64,000 nucleotides of DNA, taken from assembly GCA_035048495.1 (NCBI GenBank), contig CM068545.1:21300741-21364740 (forward strand), read 5' to 3'. The position numbers and the translations under genes were made by a program. The notes below the pieces were generated by a model. That model worked only from the letters and a program-made list of their open reading frames with translations. It had not been told where the DNA came from and made no database searches. Within the stretch, counting starts at the first letter, position 1, and each line of letters opens with the position of its first letter. Of the stretch, positions 34,531 to 46,059 are shown one piece after another. The stretch is from Euptelea pleiosperma. Its lineage: Eukaryota > Streptophyta > Magnoliopsida > Ranunculales > Eupteleaceae.

Positions 34531-34599
34531 CTCTGACCTAGCTTAAGCATTAGTGGGACAGTTGGAAAAATCTATGATACAGATGTCTGTATCAAAAAT

Positions 34600-34920
34600 T
34601 TGATGCAGAAGCCCTTCAATTTGCCACGTAGTAGACTCTTTAGGGCCCACTGGCCCCTTGAATGTTTGGCCCACACCTTAGTGGGATCACACAGCAAAAA
34701 TCAGTGTGATTAGTGATTTCTAGCCATTGGATTTCAACACTTTTCATCATGGCTTAGAACCAACTCATAGGCCGGTTCATAAACGCCCATGATGAAAAAG
34801 TTCTCATATCCTACGGTTAGAAATCACCAAGCACGCTGATTTTTGGTGTGTAGGTTCATCATAGTGTGGACCAAACATTCAGGAGGCAAGTGGGCCCGAA
34901 CAAGTCCACTACGTTGCAAT
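34600..34920 (+). repeat. GTGGGCCC subfamily MITE, copy 3
   Basis: Left arm TTGCCACGTAGTAGACTCTT, GGGCCCACTGGCCCCTTGAA; right arm TTCAGGAGGCAAGTGGGCCC and ACTACGTTGCAA. It lies about 130 bp upstream of the HEI10 promoter elements. Confidence 0.55.
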
Positions 34921-35050
34921 TTGAGGGCCTTCTGCATCAAAGAACAGCCCGGCATTGTTGGCTTCCTTGCTCCTACGTGGCAGATGACGTGGTACTATAG
35001 CCAACTCACTTAGGTAGGACCCATTACTTACGAGAATGAGAGTCGTAGAC

Positions 35051-35097
35051 TTGGCGGGAGGCGGTTAGGTTGTCTGTGTCCTCTAGTCACTATAAAT
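35051..35097 (+). promoter_or_regulatory. HEI10 core promoter: E2F-like site and TATA box
   Basis: TTGGCGGGAGGCGG (35051-35064) resembles an E2F/DP site, and TATAAAT (35091-35097) is a good TATA box. The next ~950 bp before the start codon are noncoding leader with a 5' UTR intron, so this position fits a transcription start near 35120. Inference from spacing only. Confidence 0.45.
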
Positions 35098-35119
35098 TGG
35101 TTTGCCGCCTATTCTTGAT

Positions 35120-36050
35120 TCGATTTTGCAATCTGTACAAGTGAAGAGCGAAGGTGGAGAAGGCGAAGCAGAGACAAAGAGCGAGAGAGGTTTTGCTGGA
35201 TTTTCAAGCTTTTTTTAGGGTTTCGTTACGGAGATTTGAGCTTGTAAGCATGTTTTGGCACTGATAGAAGGAGCTCAATATTCAAGTTCTCTGGAGGATC
35301 TCTAACGATCTTCGACTTAAGATCCTAATTGCGAAAGTTTCCACAGTTATTTTAAGAGAATTTACTGGTATAAAACTGAAATTTGAGGTTTGGTAGTTGG
35401 TTTTGTTCAACAGGAAAAGCCTGAAATTCGGGATTTTTGCGATTTTCTTCTGATCTGAGCACAATTTAGAAATTTTGAAGATTCGGACGATTTTTCTCTG
35501 AAATTTGTGACAGAAAGCTCAAAATTCAAGTTCTGCGGAGGATTTCTGCTGATTTTTTAGGTAAGACTCTGTTTTCTAGCATTTGCTCCTTCTCTCGTTT
35601 TTCTGTGGTTAGTATCAGAAAATCAAGCTTTTCTGGTTTCTTTTGCTCGACCTTCGACATAGATTTACAATTATCTTCTGGATCTAAGCATAATCCTGTA
35701 CTTTTCAGTATTTCATGTCTTCTTTAAGCATAATCCTGTACTCCTTTTTAAGCCAATTTCTAAAATCATTTAACTTTATATGCCAGATATTCAGTTTTGT
35801 TTAGAGGATTTCCTTCCAGATCCCTAATTTTAAGCCTTTCTATGGTTTTTTAGACATGCGGGTTGAAATTCTAGCTTAGTTGTTGTACATTTCACACCAT
35901 CTCTATTTTTATGTTTATCCCTATCTCTCATCCTCTGGTTCGGCACATTTGAGTTATTGCAGCTGAGGATGAATGTGCTGTTTGTTCTGCACGGGTGTTC
36001 TTTAGCTCCCTAGTGTGCCATGAAATGAATGATTGTTAAGGGAGGCTGAA
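35120..36050 (+). other. HEI10 5' UTR with a leader intron
   Basis: A GT-AG intron is plausible at 35561-35962 (TTTTAG before GTAAGACTCT; ATTGCAG before CTGAGG). Pyrimidine- and T-rich leader, as is common for plant 5' UTR introns. Confidence 0.45.
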
Positions 36051-38969
36051 ATGAGGTGCAATGCATGCTGGCGAGAACTGGAAGGGCGTGCCATATCGAC
36101 CACCTGTGGCCACCTCTTGTGTATCCTCTTGCGTATAATTATACTGTTTTGTGCAGTTATAGATTTACATTCTTTTATGTAGAAATTGAGGAAATTTGCG
36201 CACTTGCAAAGAGGTTCTTTAACAGCATGAGAAGGCACAGAAGACGCCAGCAAGATCCTCAACAATGATGGTGCATGTCCCATTTGCGATCAAGTGCTTT
36301 CTAAAAGGTATGCAGCTTAAATGGGTTGGAATGCAGCACAAAGGTCAAGCTCTTTGTTATTCTTTAAGCAGTGGATTTCAATAAAATGCAATGGTTGAAC
36401 TGATATTTTTATATGTGATTCTGCTTTGCATTCTATAAAATAGTTACAGAAACTCTGATTGCAAGCCATTAGATTATAATTAAGCCTTTTTCGACCGTTA
36501 TAATGGCATAATGGTTAGCTAGCATCTATGTCGCATGGATTCTTCTAAACTGGTGAAGTACCTGTGTCAGACTCTGTCGGAATCCAACATGCCACAAATT
36601 CTGGTGCGACACTTCTGGAATTTTTTTTTTTTAATCTTTCAATAATTCTTCCACTTGAAATTTTCTATTAACAAATATATCATTACATATACATTTTCTT
36701 GTCTATAGGTATAGGATGCAAATAATAAGATATGTAATTACATAATCTGTTGTTATCATTATTAATATGTTAAAAGATAATTACTTTGTTTTACATTTTT
36801 TAAAATATATTGTCTAGCCCATGAATCCTATTTTCAGGCTTTCCAGAGTCTGACACTCCGTACCCGCGTTGGACAGTGATACTCGTAGCCGTATCAATAT
36901 AACATAGGCTGGCATTACTGTTATGACCATTATAATGACTGTTTACTTTTCTAATACATTTTTCATTAAACGGTAAATAACGGTTAAAATCATTATAAAG
37001 GCCATTATTTTTATCATAACAGACGCTAATTAGAGCATTAAATACAATATAACAGGGTTATGGGGATTGATAACTGTGTTTTTAAACCATGCCTATACCT
37101 CACATTAAACTTTTCAATTAACAAAGAATCAGTAAATATAAATGTATAATGTTATCTGATACATGTACCATTGACCTTCAATTATTTACTAGGAGTGCTT
37201 TAGCCATTATCTGCTGCACAGCCAACTTTTGGTTATTTTTACTTTTATATAACATTTAAGGTTTTTTTTTTTTGATAAGTAACATTTAAGGTTTATTATC
37301 ATTAAACTTACGCATTATGGCTTTCAATCATCAGCCTCATGAAACCTGTGGACATCAATCCCAACGATGAATGGACAAATGTAAGAAACCGTTCCTCCAT
37401 TTACATAGAACTGTTATTTAAGAAGAAAAAAGTGTTCTAAATTTTACTATACTTATTCTTGCAGATGGCCATGGCTGGAATTTCTCCGCAGATATGTATC
37501 CTTTGTTTTCTCATGTATTCATTTTGGTATTATTCCCTCTTTAGAACACCCGTCAGCTCTTTAGGGGGTAGTTACAAAAGATGGTAAAATATTTGGTGCA
37601 GTGGTCATACTTCCTTTTCTTAATTTTGGGAAAATGACCAACCCCAAAAGGGTGTGGGATGTTGCAACAATAGGGAAAGGTTCTGTAAAAAGACAAGTTG
37701 GGCCATGTATCTTCCTTGAACAAAACCAGTGATGAAGAGTGCATACAGAAGTGTGATGTTCTTCATTGGGCAGAAGGAACTGGAGATGCAATACAAAGTG
37801 AACAAGATAGTAGCTCAGTGCCGGCAGAAATGCGAGGTAATGCAAGAAAAGTTCACTGATAAACTGGAGCAGGTTCATACTGCATACCAGAAAATGGCCA
37901 AAAGGTGCCAAATGATGGAGCAAGAGATGGAAAGCTTGTCCAAGGATAAGCAAGAACTCCAAGAAAAATTTTCAGAAAAATCCAGGTCAATCTCCCTACC
38001 TTTCAACTTTCTAATTCATACTCTTTCATATTTCCTGAATGTATAGCATGTAGATTAGAATCTTGATTACTATATTATTACATAACACCAGGCAGAAGAG
38101 AAAACTCGACGAGATGTATGATCAATTGAGAAGTGAGTATGAATCAACAAAGCGATCTGCCATCCAGCCTACAGGCAATTTATTCTCAAGGGCTGAGCCC
38201 GACTTGTTCTCAAGTCCGGCTAATATGATGGATAACAGAGATCCCCTTAGACAAGGTAATCCCGCAACAGTAATTGAAATGACAATAAAAAGGCCAACTC
38301 AGTGTCACAGGATAAAAATGGTTTCATATTTTTTCTAGCAAATTTTCTTAAATCTTTGAACAACAAAGTACTGTGTTTAAGCAACCTGTTCATATCCTTC
38401 TAGCTTTTTTATCCTATTGTGACACTGAGCTGAGCTTAGTAACCCCATTTCATTAAGCCCTTCCAAAAATACCAGTTGATTTATTTGTCGCAGATCGGTC
38501 GATTTTCACTCCTGACACTCCAGGACAGAGAGAGGATATCTGGCCTTCGACAAGACAGAAGTCCAACTCTGGACCCTTCGATGTCTCCGGTGGCTCACCA
38601 GTAAAACAAGTACATGTTCCTGGGGATGTTGGCAACAGAAGGGCCGCTCCTCGTCCTCTTTACGGAGCTGGAGTCGGTAACCCCTCCATGACTTTAAGGA
38701 ATCTCATAATTTCACCAATGAAGCGGCCTCAGCTCTCTCGTAGCCGCCCTCATATGTTCACGTAAGACATATCCTTCCTATGCTGTTTATTTTATTCTCA
38801 TTATACTATCCACAACTTCTTCAGCGCCATTGTCAATATTTCCCAAAACTCAAACTTGGGGTCCAGTGCGCACATCCCAATCATTTTTTTCTGTCGAAAT
38901 TTACAACAGCATTATAATTGAAATCCAAGAAATCTCATCTAATTACAGCTTCATGGTTTCAGATTGTAG
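36051..38969 (+). CDS. HEI10: HEI10, RING/coiled-coil meiotic crossover E3 ligase (ZMM protein)
   Basis: Eight exons: 36051-36120, 36235-36307, 37335-37380, 37465-37495, 37730-37985, 38092-38255, 38494-38761, 38963-38969, in continuous phase, giving 304 residues, the same length as Arabidopsis HEI10. The RING finger ligands are C3, C6, C19, H21, C24, C38, C41 (MRCNACWREL, CGHLLC, CPICDQ). A coiled coil covers about residues 75-180 (MMEQEMESLSKDKQELQEKF, KRKLDEMYDQLRSEYES). The Ser/Pro-rich tail ends NLIISPMKRPQLSRSRP then HMFTL. HEI10 marks and stabilises class I crossover sites on meiotic chromosomes and is dose-sensitive. The last exon is only 7 nt (Thr end, Leu, stop); reading through the 38762 donor would drop the Leu. 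Intron 4 looks U12-type. A broken TATAACGG element lies in intron 2. The gene appears intact. Confidence 0.95.
36478..37090. repeat. Old TATAACGG element in HEI10 intron 2, split by another MITE
   Basis: AAGCCTTTTTCGACCGTTAT on the left and CATTATAATGACTGTTTA to GTGTTTTTAAACCATGCC on the right look like a degraded word-iterated element. About 380 bp from 36525 (GTCGCATGGATTC) to about 36905, resembling the MITE at 13987, sit between. Confidence 0.45.
37496..37729 (+). other. Probable U12-type (minor spliceosome) intron of HEI10
   Basis: The donor GTATCCTTT matches the U12 5' consensus at all nine positions. TTCCTTGAAC at 37712-37721 is close to the U12 branch-point consensus (one mismatch) and lies about 10 nt before the AG at 37728-37729. 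There is no polypyrimidine tract next to the acceptor. The splice restores the conserved GISPQI-LMKSAYRSV of HEI10. Confidence 0.75.
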
Positions 38970-40622
38970 GCTTGAAGATGGAGGACTTGTGCTGTTGTAG
39001 TCACACTGAATGGTCTTCCCCCGATTTCTAAGCACGCCCAAAAAAGTTGACGATCACAATTTCTTCCTTGACCTTTTGTTTCTTTTGTTGATCGATCAGT
39101 AAAGGTGATCCAAGAGATTGTAGAAACTTCTCCAAATACCCTTTTAGCTGACTACACAAGATGAACCCTAAGGAAGAAAAAACCTCAGAGAGATGGAAAA
39201 GCCATCATAGAAGATGATTTACCCTTTTGTCACTGCTTTTTCTTCCATGCTTGATTAAAAGAATAAATAGTTGTTCCACCTAATTTGTGGTTTGGAACCA
39301 TGAAAGTGTAGAAATAAATCCAGAATATACTCCATGTCCCAAGTTCTCCATATGGAACTCTTATACCAAGTGAGACTTTTAACTCGAGAAAAGAGTCATC
39401 AATTTATAACGATATCACCAAAAAGATGCTCATGTGTTCTTCAATTGACAGGCGAGGTGGGGATAGATTAGCCAATACAATATATAGTGGCAATACACCT
39501 GCATTGACTCACATCGCAATTTTAAAATTTCATAAATGGTGTCTTAATTCATTTTTTTTTACCTGTATAGACATAGAGAGACAGGGAAATGGTGTCTTAA
39601 TTCATTGAACTCCAAAAATTAGCCGTAAGCTTTTCTTCGAGTTGATAGGAATTCTTATTTTGTAGTTCCTAAGACCTGTTCTCTGAAAACCCTGAAATTT
39701 CTCAGTTCCACCTTCTTGCATGTTGCCATATCAGTTGTCACTTTCACACAAGCCCAAAATAAAACACATTATATTAAGCAGCCATTGGGGACCTAGAAGG
39801 ATAAATGTTACACTTCTCATGACCAAAAAAGCCAACTTGTTGAATCCCAATGAATATTCTTGTATTTTTTATTTTCTTGAAACATAATAAACTAAACATC
39901 TTATTAGCTTCTTGACGTAGGAGATCTAGGTGGGACCCATCAAACGGTGTTATGGTGGTGTCAACTCTGCTACATGTGTGAATTGAGTATGGCGCGTGTA
40001 TAACTTCTCCGATGCATGACTGAATGTCAGGTTTGCTAAGGGAAAATACCACAATAGAAAGGAACAAAGAAACTGTGTGACAATTCCAAGATTAACCTAA
40101 TTGAATTACAACTTTCAAGCTCCAATGTTGATGATCAGTACACCCATCTCACTCTCAATTTATAACATCAATCGAGACAATGACCACATGTCAACTCATG
40201 ACCACGAAATGAGGAAAAGGAAATGTACTTTCCACAGGGGGATTTACATTTGTTCCCTGCTAGATCCCTACAAAAAAACAGATGGTAATTGCAACAGCAT
40301 CCTCCAACTTCTACAATGGGAAACACAAAAGAATGAACAAAGAAACTGAGGTTCTTGGATAAGAGGAGAGAACTCCATTTAAGAATGATTCTAGTTTTCT
40401 CTTGTGAGAGCTAATATTTGTGTATAATGTCTACTACCTACAATAATTTGAAGAAACCTCATGTTCCACCTATTATTGACCAAATTCTTATTTCGTATAT
40501 TAATAATTCTTCCCTTTAGTCGTTAAAAAAAATAAAAAATAACTACACTGGCATTCAGTCAAAATTCTGTCACTTCACATTTACAAAATTTCCATCGTAA
40601 ATTTACAATTTTCTCACACATG
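38970..40622. other. Intergenic between HEI10 and the NAD(H) kinase 3' ends
   Basis: The first 300 bp or so should be HEI10 3' UTR. The genes converge here. A short direct repeat (TGGTGTCTTAATTCATT) occurs at 39538 and 39590. No gene or transposon seen. Confidence 0.4.
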
Positions 40623-43600
40623 CTATGATAACAAGTGTGGGGGCAAGAAAGCTTTCAAGATTGGAGCCTTAGAAGATATTTCAAAGGCATCTCCGTGTTG
40701 AATTGAATGGAAGACATGCGAACCATCTATATATATCATACCTTCTTTACTATACCACGTGGAATGCATGGATTGATCAGACTTAAGTAACCCATGCATT
40801 AAGCTAGAGTTAGCTGCTCCATGTAATATGGGCTCTCTTACCATATACTGGAGGTCTTGACAAGAAATGGGCATTGGAAATCCTCCTGCTGAGAGCATGG
40901 CAGCTGTTGATCCAGCAGCAGTAGATACTCTGAGACCACTTGATCGGCAGTTCACTAAGGGGGAGCACAATTGGCCGTCCCTTTTAATTCTGCTAACAAA
41001 CAAAAGGAAGTTTGAGATTAAACAGATTATCTCTAAATAATGCCTGGGTATCAATACTATTGCTCATCAGGAAACCCCTTACTCAAATGAGAACCGAGAA
41101 ACTGTTGCTGGACATGGGTGTGCAATTAGAATGTCATTGAGAGCATATCTTGACAGCCGTTGACTGTTCAAGGATATTGATATCCTTGATATTTCAGACG
41201 GAGCTTCGCCGCCCTCGAGAATGTCATCTAACACCTAAAAGAAATACTTGAAGTCAAAGAATAAGCCAAAAATGTGCACTGTATTGAATATCAAAAAGAT
41301 GCAATAACTTGGATCAATTTCGAAGAGTTAGAATGCAACTAAAGTAGAGCTTTCTCATATATAAACTCGTATTGCATCAATAACATCAATCTATGAGTGT
41401 GACTGAAAACGAAGCAATTATCTTACTTAGGTGTGATCTTTCTTTTTTCTTTTTTCCTTTTATGCTACTTTAACGAGGTTTATCTTACTTGTTCAAAATT
41501 TCTGACAGTTGCAGCACAGAGGTAACCAGTGCTCCTTGTAGCATCAAACTCATTACTGAATTCATCCACCTACACCAAAGAAAATAAAGGGATTTTTCAA
41601 TATTTGTATGTGTCAATACTAAAACAAATAACTAAGAGAAATCAACACAATCTATATCTTGAAATAAAGGCAATAAGTTAAAAGCTCAGATAGGCCAATG
41701 AAGCAACCTCTTCGACTTGTGTGGGATCAGAGTTCACTCCTAGAACTGGAATTGAGTCATCCATGAAGTGACTGGCCTGCAGAAGAGTGCCATCACCACC
41801 AATAGTAATGACCATGTCTACATCACGAATTGGTTGCGACAGATTGTTACGAAAAATGGGCTCCCAAACAAGTGACTTGCGCCGCAAAATATCCTGACAA
41901 AAGTTTATTGCATCCTTGTGAACCTTACGCCTGTTGTCCAAGTAATCTAAAACCTGCATGGCCCTCAAGAGAAATCGAATTAAAATGCTGTAATAATTGA
42001 CTCCAAATGGAAAGATACTAGAATTGGAAGACAAATACATAATAATGAAATTCGATACGGAATTGTACGACCACTCTTCCTTGCTATAAATATTCTTAAC
42101 CTAGACTAATGGCTACCAAAATAAGAATGTCATATTGACATGAAAATTTTTATGTACCCTACCTTTAGGATAAGAGATGAAAAATGTGGACTCAATGGAG
42201 ACAAATCTAGAGTCAATTCACAAACGCCTGCCCTTCAAAGTTGAGCATCCAACTATAACATCTTTTAACTGGTTTAAGAACAATGTTTGGTAAGACATAT
42301 CATTGAAAAACCCCAGCTTGTCAAAATTAAAGTTATCTAATCAACATCGATTCAGATTTTCAGCCAAACAACAGATAGAGCAACCAAATCAGACGATCTC
42401 AAATCTCCCTCCTTAATTTCCCTTTCTTGTCTCACTTCTTCTTGATTGAGGAAATCAAAGTGATGTCCAGATGTGGATCTTGATCAAATTGGATCCCGAT
42501 CTGAAGATCCTACACAAGGAACCAATAAGTAACAAACCAGAATCTATTTCCCTGTTTCCTTATGTGTGACAAACCCTGCAAGTAAAACTTGTAAAGCAAT
42601 AAGCTCGTATTAGTGTTACTTGTGTATATGCTCTGTGTGCCTATACTTTACACCAGAACATGCAAATTCCAGATATAAGAACTAACACAGCCTCCCCACA
42701 TTTTTCTCACTACTCAGAGTACTTCTCTAGTTCCAAATGAAATCATTCTTAAATCCCTGCATTGGGATGCATGGAATGCCCAAAATGTGAAATCAATACA
42801 TGGATTCCCCCCATGGGTGCACCCATGTGAGGCTTCAAGTTTGGGTTCTTTGGGATCGACAATGTACGAATTCTAAATTAAATTTGTTTTTGGAACCACT
42901 GCAAAATTTACCAAATAGGTGCATAATGTGCAAGGAGCAAAAGAAGTGTTTGACTACTTACCGATCGGTTGCAAAGTTGTTTGGTAAATTGGAGCTTTTT
43001 CTTACTCTAATTTGGTATGGCTTGGGTCTCACCTAGAAAGACAGCTGACATTTCTCGAGTTGCCTGATTGGCCCCTTTTGTCCTCAAGGGAAAATTCTTT
43101 GGACAACTCGAGCTTATGCTTTTTGTTGGGGTATGTAGGATGGAAATTTGAAGATAAAAGTAGGTCAATCTTGGAAGTTTAATTTGGTTCTCATCTTGAA
43201 GGACTTCCACGATTTTTACAGTGAAGGATTTGACTAGTATTTGGGATGATACACTTTATAGTGAAACTCTTAAGTTATCAATGAGGCCTACTTGGAAAAT
43301 GGCAGATTTGGGGTAGACTGAGCTAAATTTTTCAGAGGGACTGATTTGCCCGAGACAATCTATTAGGAACCCGGTTCCCAATGTTCGGCTCCTTGAGGGA
43401 GTCACGCTCTATTTTCGACTCTTAGATGGAGTCATGCTCTACATTTTCATGCTTTGAAGGTTATTCTTCTTGATATCCATTCCTCAACATGCGATTATAA
43501 TTTATAGGCTCTCAATCAAGAGACCTTCCTAAATCAAACCCTAATTAAAATAGGAACCAATTCAAATCCTTGCTAAAATAGGAAAGTAATTCAACAGTCC

Positions 43601-45735
43601 CAAATCCCACCGAAATCATGACTCTTTATTCTTAATTAAAATAGAGTCATTGACTCTTTCTCAATTGGGGTCGCAACATCCCCACACCCTTGCAAGCAAC
43701 CTTGTCCTCAAGGTCGACGCACCAAGGTCCCAAATCGCATTTGATGTCCGCACATCCACCAAGGTCCACAATACCATCGTCCATGCAAATCTCGACGTGG
43801 TACGCATAGTTCAAAGTTTCAAGTCGAAACTGAAACGGTTCGTTCGTTTCGTTTCGATTTCGCTATAGGACAAAATTGCATACGTTTCGGTTGGTTTCCT
43901 CTGAAACCGAACAATACTTCCCATATGTTTCGGTATAGCCCGTGAACAATACTGGAACGATACCGTGTACTTTGAACCATAGTGGTACGAGTAACTTGAA
44001 TCTTGAGCTTGACGGAATTGAGGTTGTTCCCCTGCTGAAATGAATGTCATTGCGTTGGGCTTCGTGTTGCCGCCTTCGGCGACTTTGAAATTGACGCTTT
44101 TTCCCACATGAAGCTCTTGTCGTAAGTCTCAAAACCTTTATTGGCCTAGCCTTTAGCGTCGGCTTAGACTTCTTCTTGATCATGGACTTCGGCTTGTTGG
44201 CAGGTTTTGGCTTCGCTACAACCTTTGGCTTGGTCAGAGCAAATTTGGGCTTTGCCATACGTTGTGGGTTCATACGCCTACACTGAAACTCCTCCTTCGT
44301 GACACTAATTGTTGGCGACACGTGAGTAGCCTAAAAAGGTTGGTGAATCTCTTTCAGGTCCGTGTGCATCTGCTAAAATCTCGGAAGCTCTCATTCCCAG
44401 CACATTGGAACTCATCAATTCGTTGGTTCATGCATGTGAAACGGGCATCCATACATGCCTTTTCCATCTCCGCAGATCATTTGTCCATGCGCGCTAAAAG
44501 GGCAAGCACGTCGGTTAATACTTGCTTCATAAGCTCATCCATGATCGACAGCTCTGATACCAAATGTTAGGAACCCGGTTCCCAACGTTCGACTCCTTAA
44601 GGGAGTCACACTCTATTTTCGACTCTTAAAGGGAGTCACACTCTACACTTTCATGCTTTAAAGGTTATTCTTCTTGATATCCATTCCTCAACAGTCGATT
44701 ATAATTTATAGGCTCTCAATCAGGAGACCTTCCTAAATCAAACCCTAATCAAAATAGGAACTAATTCAAATCCTAGCTAAAACAGGAAACTAATTCAAAC
44801 AATCCAAAAGCCCACCCAAATGAAGACTCTTTATTCTTAACTAAAATAAAGTCCTTGACTCTTTCTCAATTGGGGTCGCAACAATCTCCCACTTCTTTAT
44901 TTTTCACATTGTACCCCGGCCCAACTCTCAAGACCCAATTTTGAAAACTATGCTCTTATGGCGCCATTCACATCCTTATAAATTCACAAACATCCTTGTA
45001 GCTAACCAAAAGACAATTCAAATTTGGGTAACACTATAAATTTCCCTCCAAATTTTTCATTCAAAAAGTTATAAATTTTAAATCAGACAAAACTTACTAA
45101 CCCTCAAATGTGCAAATAATACACACAAAAAAAAACCTATTTTGCCACAACTCTATCTAGAGCTATAAATGTGTTGTTGGTAAGAATTATCACATCGCGG
45201 AAATTGTGAGATCATTTTCTTTTGGATTAATGCAAAGTAATTGCCTGCCCCACCATTCCTTCATTATTTGAAATTTAGAATTCACTCCTTCTATATCTTT
45301 AAATTCTTTAGAAAACCAAGTAATCTTTACCTACATGGGTTTTAATTTTTATTTTTAATCTCACTCTTTCATGTTTGATTTGTTGATATGATTTGGGGTT
45401 TAGGTTTTTGCCTAAACCCAAACCCTTGTTCTAAAGTTGAAGACAAGGGCACTTTCGTCTTTTAATAAAAATTTAGGTAGTCAACTCGGGTCAACACTGG
45501 TCAAATGACAGTGGACAGAGTCATAGGGGGTATGTCAGCTTTTTGAAATTGTTGGGGGGGGGGGGGGGGGGGGGGGGGCAGCTGTGAAGGCCAAACAAAA
45601 GCAGATACATTGGGAAATAGACACAGAGATGGTGGTGAGTACCCGAGGGTTTGTGATACGAGAGAGGCCGTCCGTGCGCTTGGATGGGAAAACGTTGAAA
45701 GGCTTCAGCAGCACAAGCAGTCGCCGCCTCGACAT
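40623..45735 (-). CDS. NADK3: NADH/NAD kinase, NADK3-like
   Basis: Five exons (minus): 45643-45735, 41708-41953, 41489-41569, 41083-41234, 40623-40989, all GT-AG with matching phase, giving 312 residues against 317 for Arabidopsis NADK3. It phosphorylates NADH/NAD to NADPH/NADP with ATP. Visible motifs: DVDMVITIGGDGTLLQASHF (GGDGT nucleotide loop, about residues 79-100), the LND motif in RYALNDILIAHPCP, and NCRSSGLRVSTAAGSTAAM (substrate loop). The first exon begins MSRRRLLVLLKPF; the family member in Arabidopsis lacks a long transit peptide, and this one does too. The C-terminus ends LPPHLLS, lacking a clear SxL peroxisome signal. Intron 1 (3.7 kb) contains an LTR element, a nested MITE and a 25-G run. 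The gene looks intact; the NADK3 rather than NADK1/2 assignment rests on size and N-terminus. Confidence 0.92.
43361..44883 (-). mobile_element. Small non-autonomous LTR retrotransposon in the NADK3-like intron
   Basis: Two direct repeats of about 318 bp (43361-43678 and 44565-44883) end in CCTAACA/TGTTGCGACC on the minus strand. TGGTATCAGAGC (primer site for initiator tRNA-Met) reads on the minus strand at 44562-44551 next to the 5' LTR, and AGGGTGTGGGGA before the 3' LTR is a purine tract. The interior keeps only a gag-like start (MDELMKQVLTDVLALLARMD then stop) and a Lys/Pro-rich stretch. No pol. The left LTR end has TA for TG, and no clean target duplication is seen. Confidence 0.8.
43805..43981. 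mobile_element. Word-iterated hAT-like MITE, CGAAAC type, inside the LTR element
   Basis: 177 bp, starts CATAGTTCAAAGTTTC and ends GTACTTTGAACCATA, flanked by GTGGTACG on both sides (43797-43804, 43982-43989). Interior of CGAAAC/GTTTCG words. Confidence 0.8.
45554..45578. repeat. 25-bp poly-G run in intron 1 of the NAD(H) kinase gene
   Basis: An uninterrupted G run about 65 bp inside the intron from the exon 1 donor. Length may be unreliable in the assembly. Confidence 0.9.
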
Positions 45736-45889
45736 CTAAAATATCCTTCTCTTCTCCCCCACCACTTTTTCCTTCCTTCTCTCTTTTGCAGAGATTGTCT
45801 GAGATTCCTTTTGATTCGTCTCAGCAGTTAAGAATCATCCCCAATCATCTTTCATGGCAATGGATGATTTTCTTGAACAAAATGCAGGT

Positions 45890-45915
45890 CGGAGAGAGAG
45901 AGAGAGAGAGAGAGA
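45890..45915. repeat. (AG)n microsatellite upstream of the NAD(H) kinase
   Basis: About 12 GA units, 160-180 bp upstream of the start codon; (GA)n tracts are common in plant promoters. Confidence 0.85.
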
Positions 45916-46059
45916 TGGGTGGCAGGTATTTGAGTTTGTGTTTGAGAGGGGGACGATAATTACGCATTAAGGTTCCACCCCAATGTCCGACTTATCAAAA
46001 AGAAATCGAAAATTTCGCCTCACGCACTGCTTGACCCAAAGGGCGTCACGCAAATCAAG

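Noticed and set aside
43863..44321. Lys/Pro-rich 152-residue minus-strand ORF
   Set aside because: Lies inside the non-autonomous LTR element and runs into the nested CGAAAC MITE; treated as element DNA, not a host gene.
45535..45735. Single 66-residue minus-strand ORF with a proline run
   Set aside because: Only the first 31 codons are the true exon 1 of the NAD(H) kinase; the rest reads into the intron and the poly-G run.
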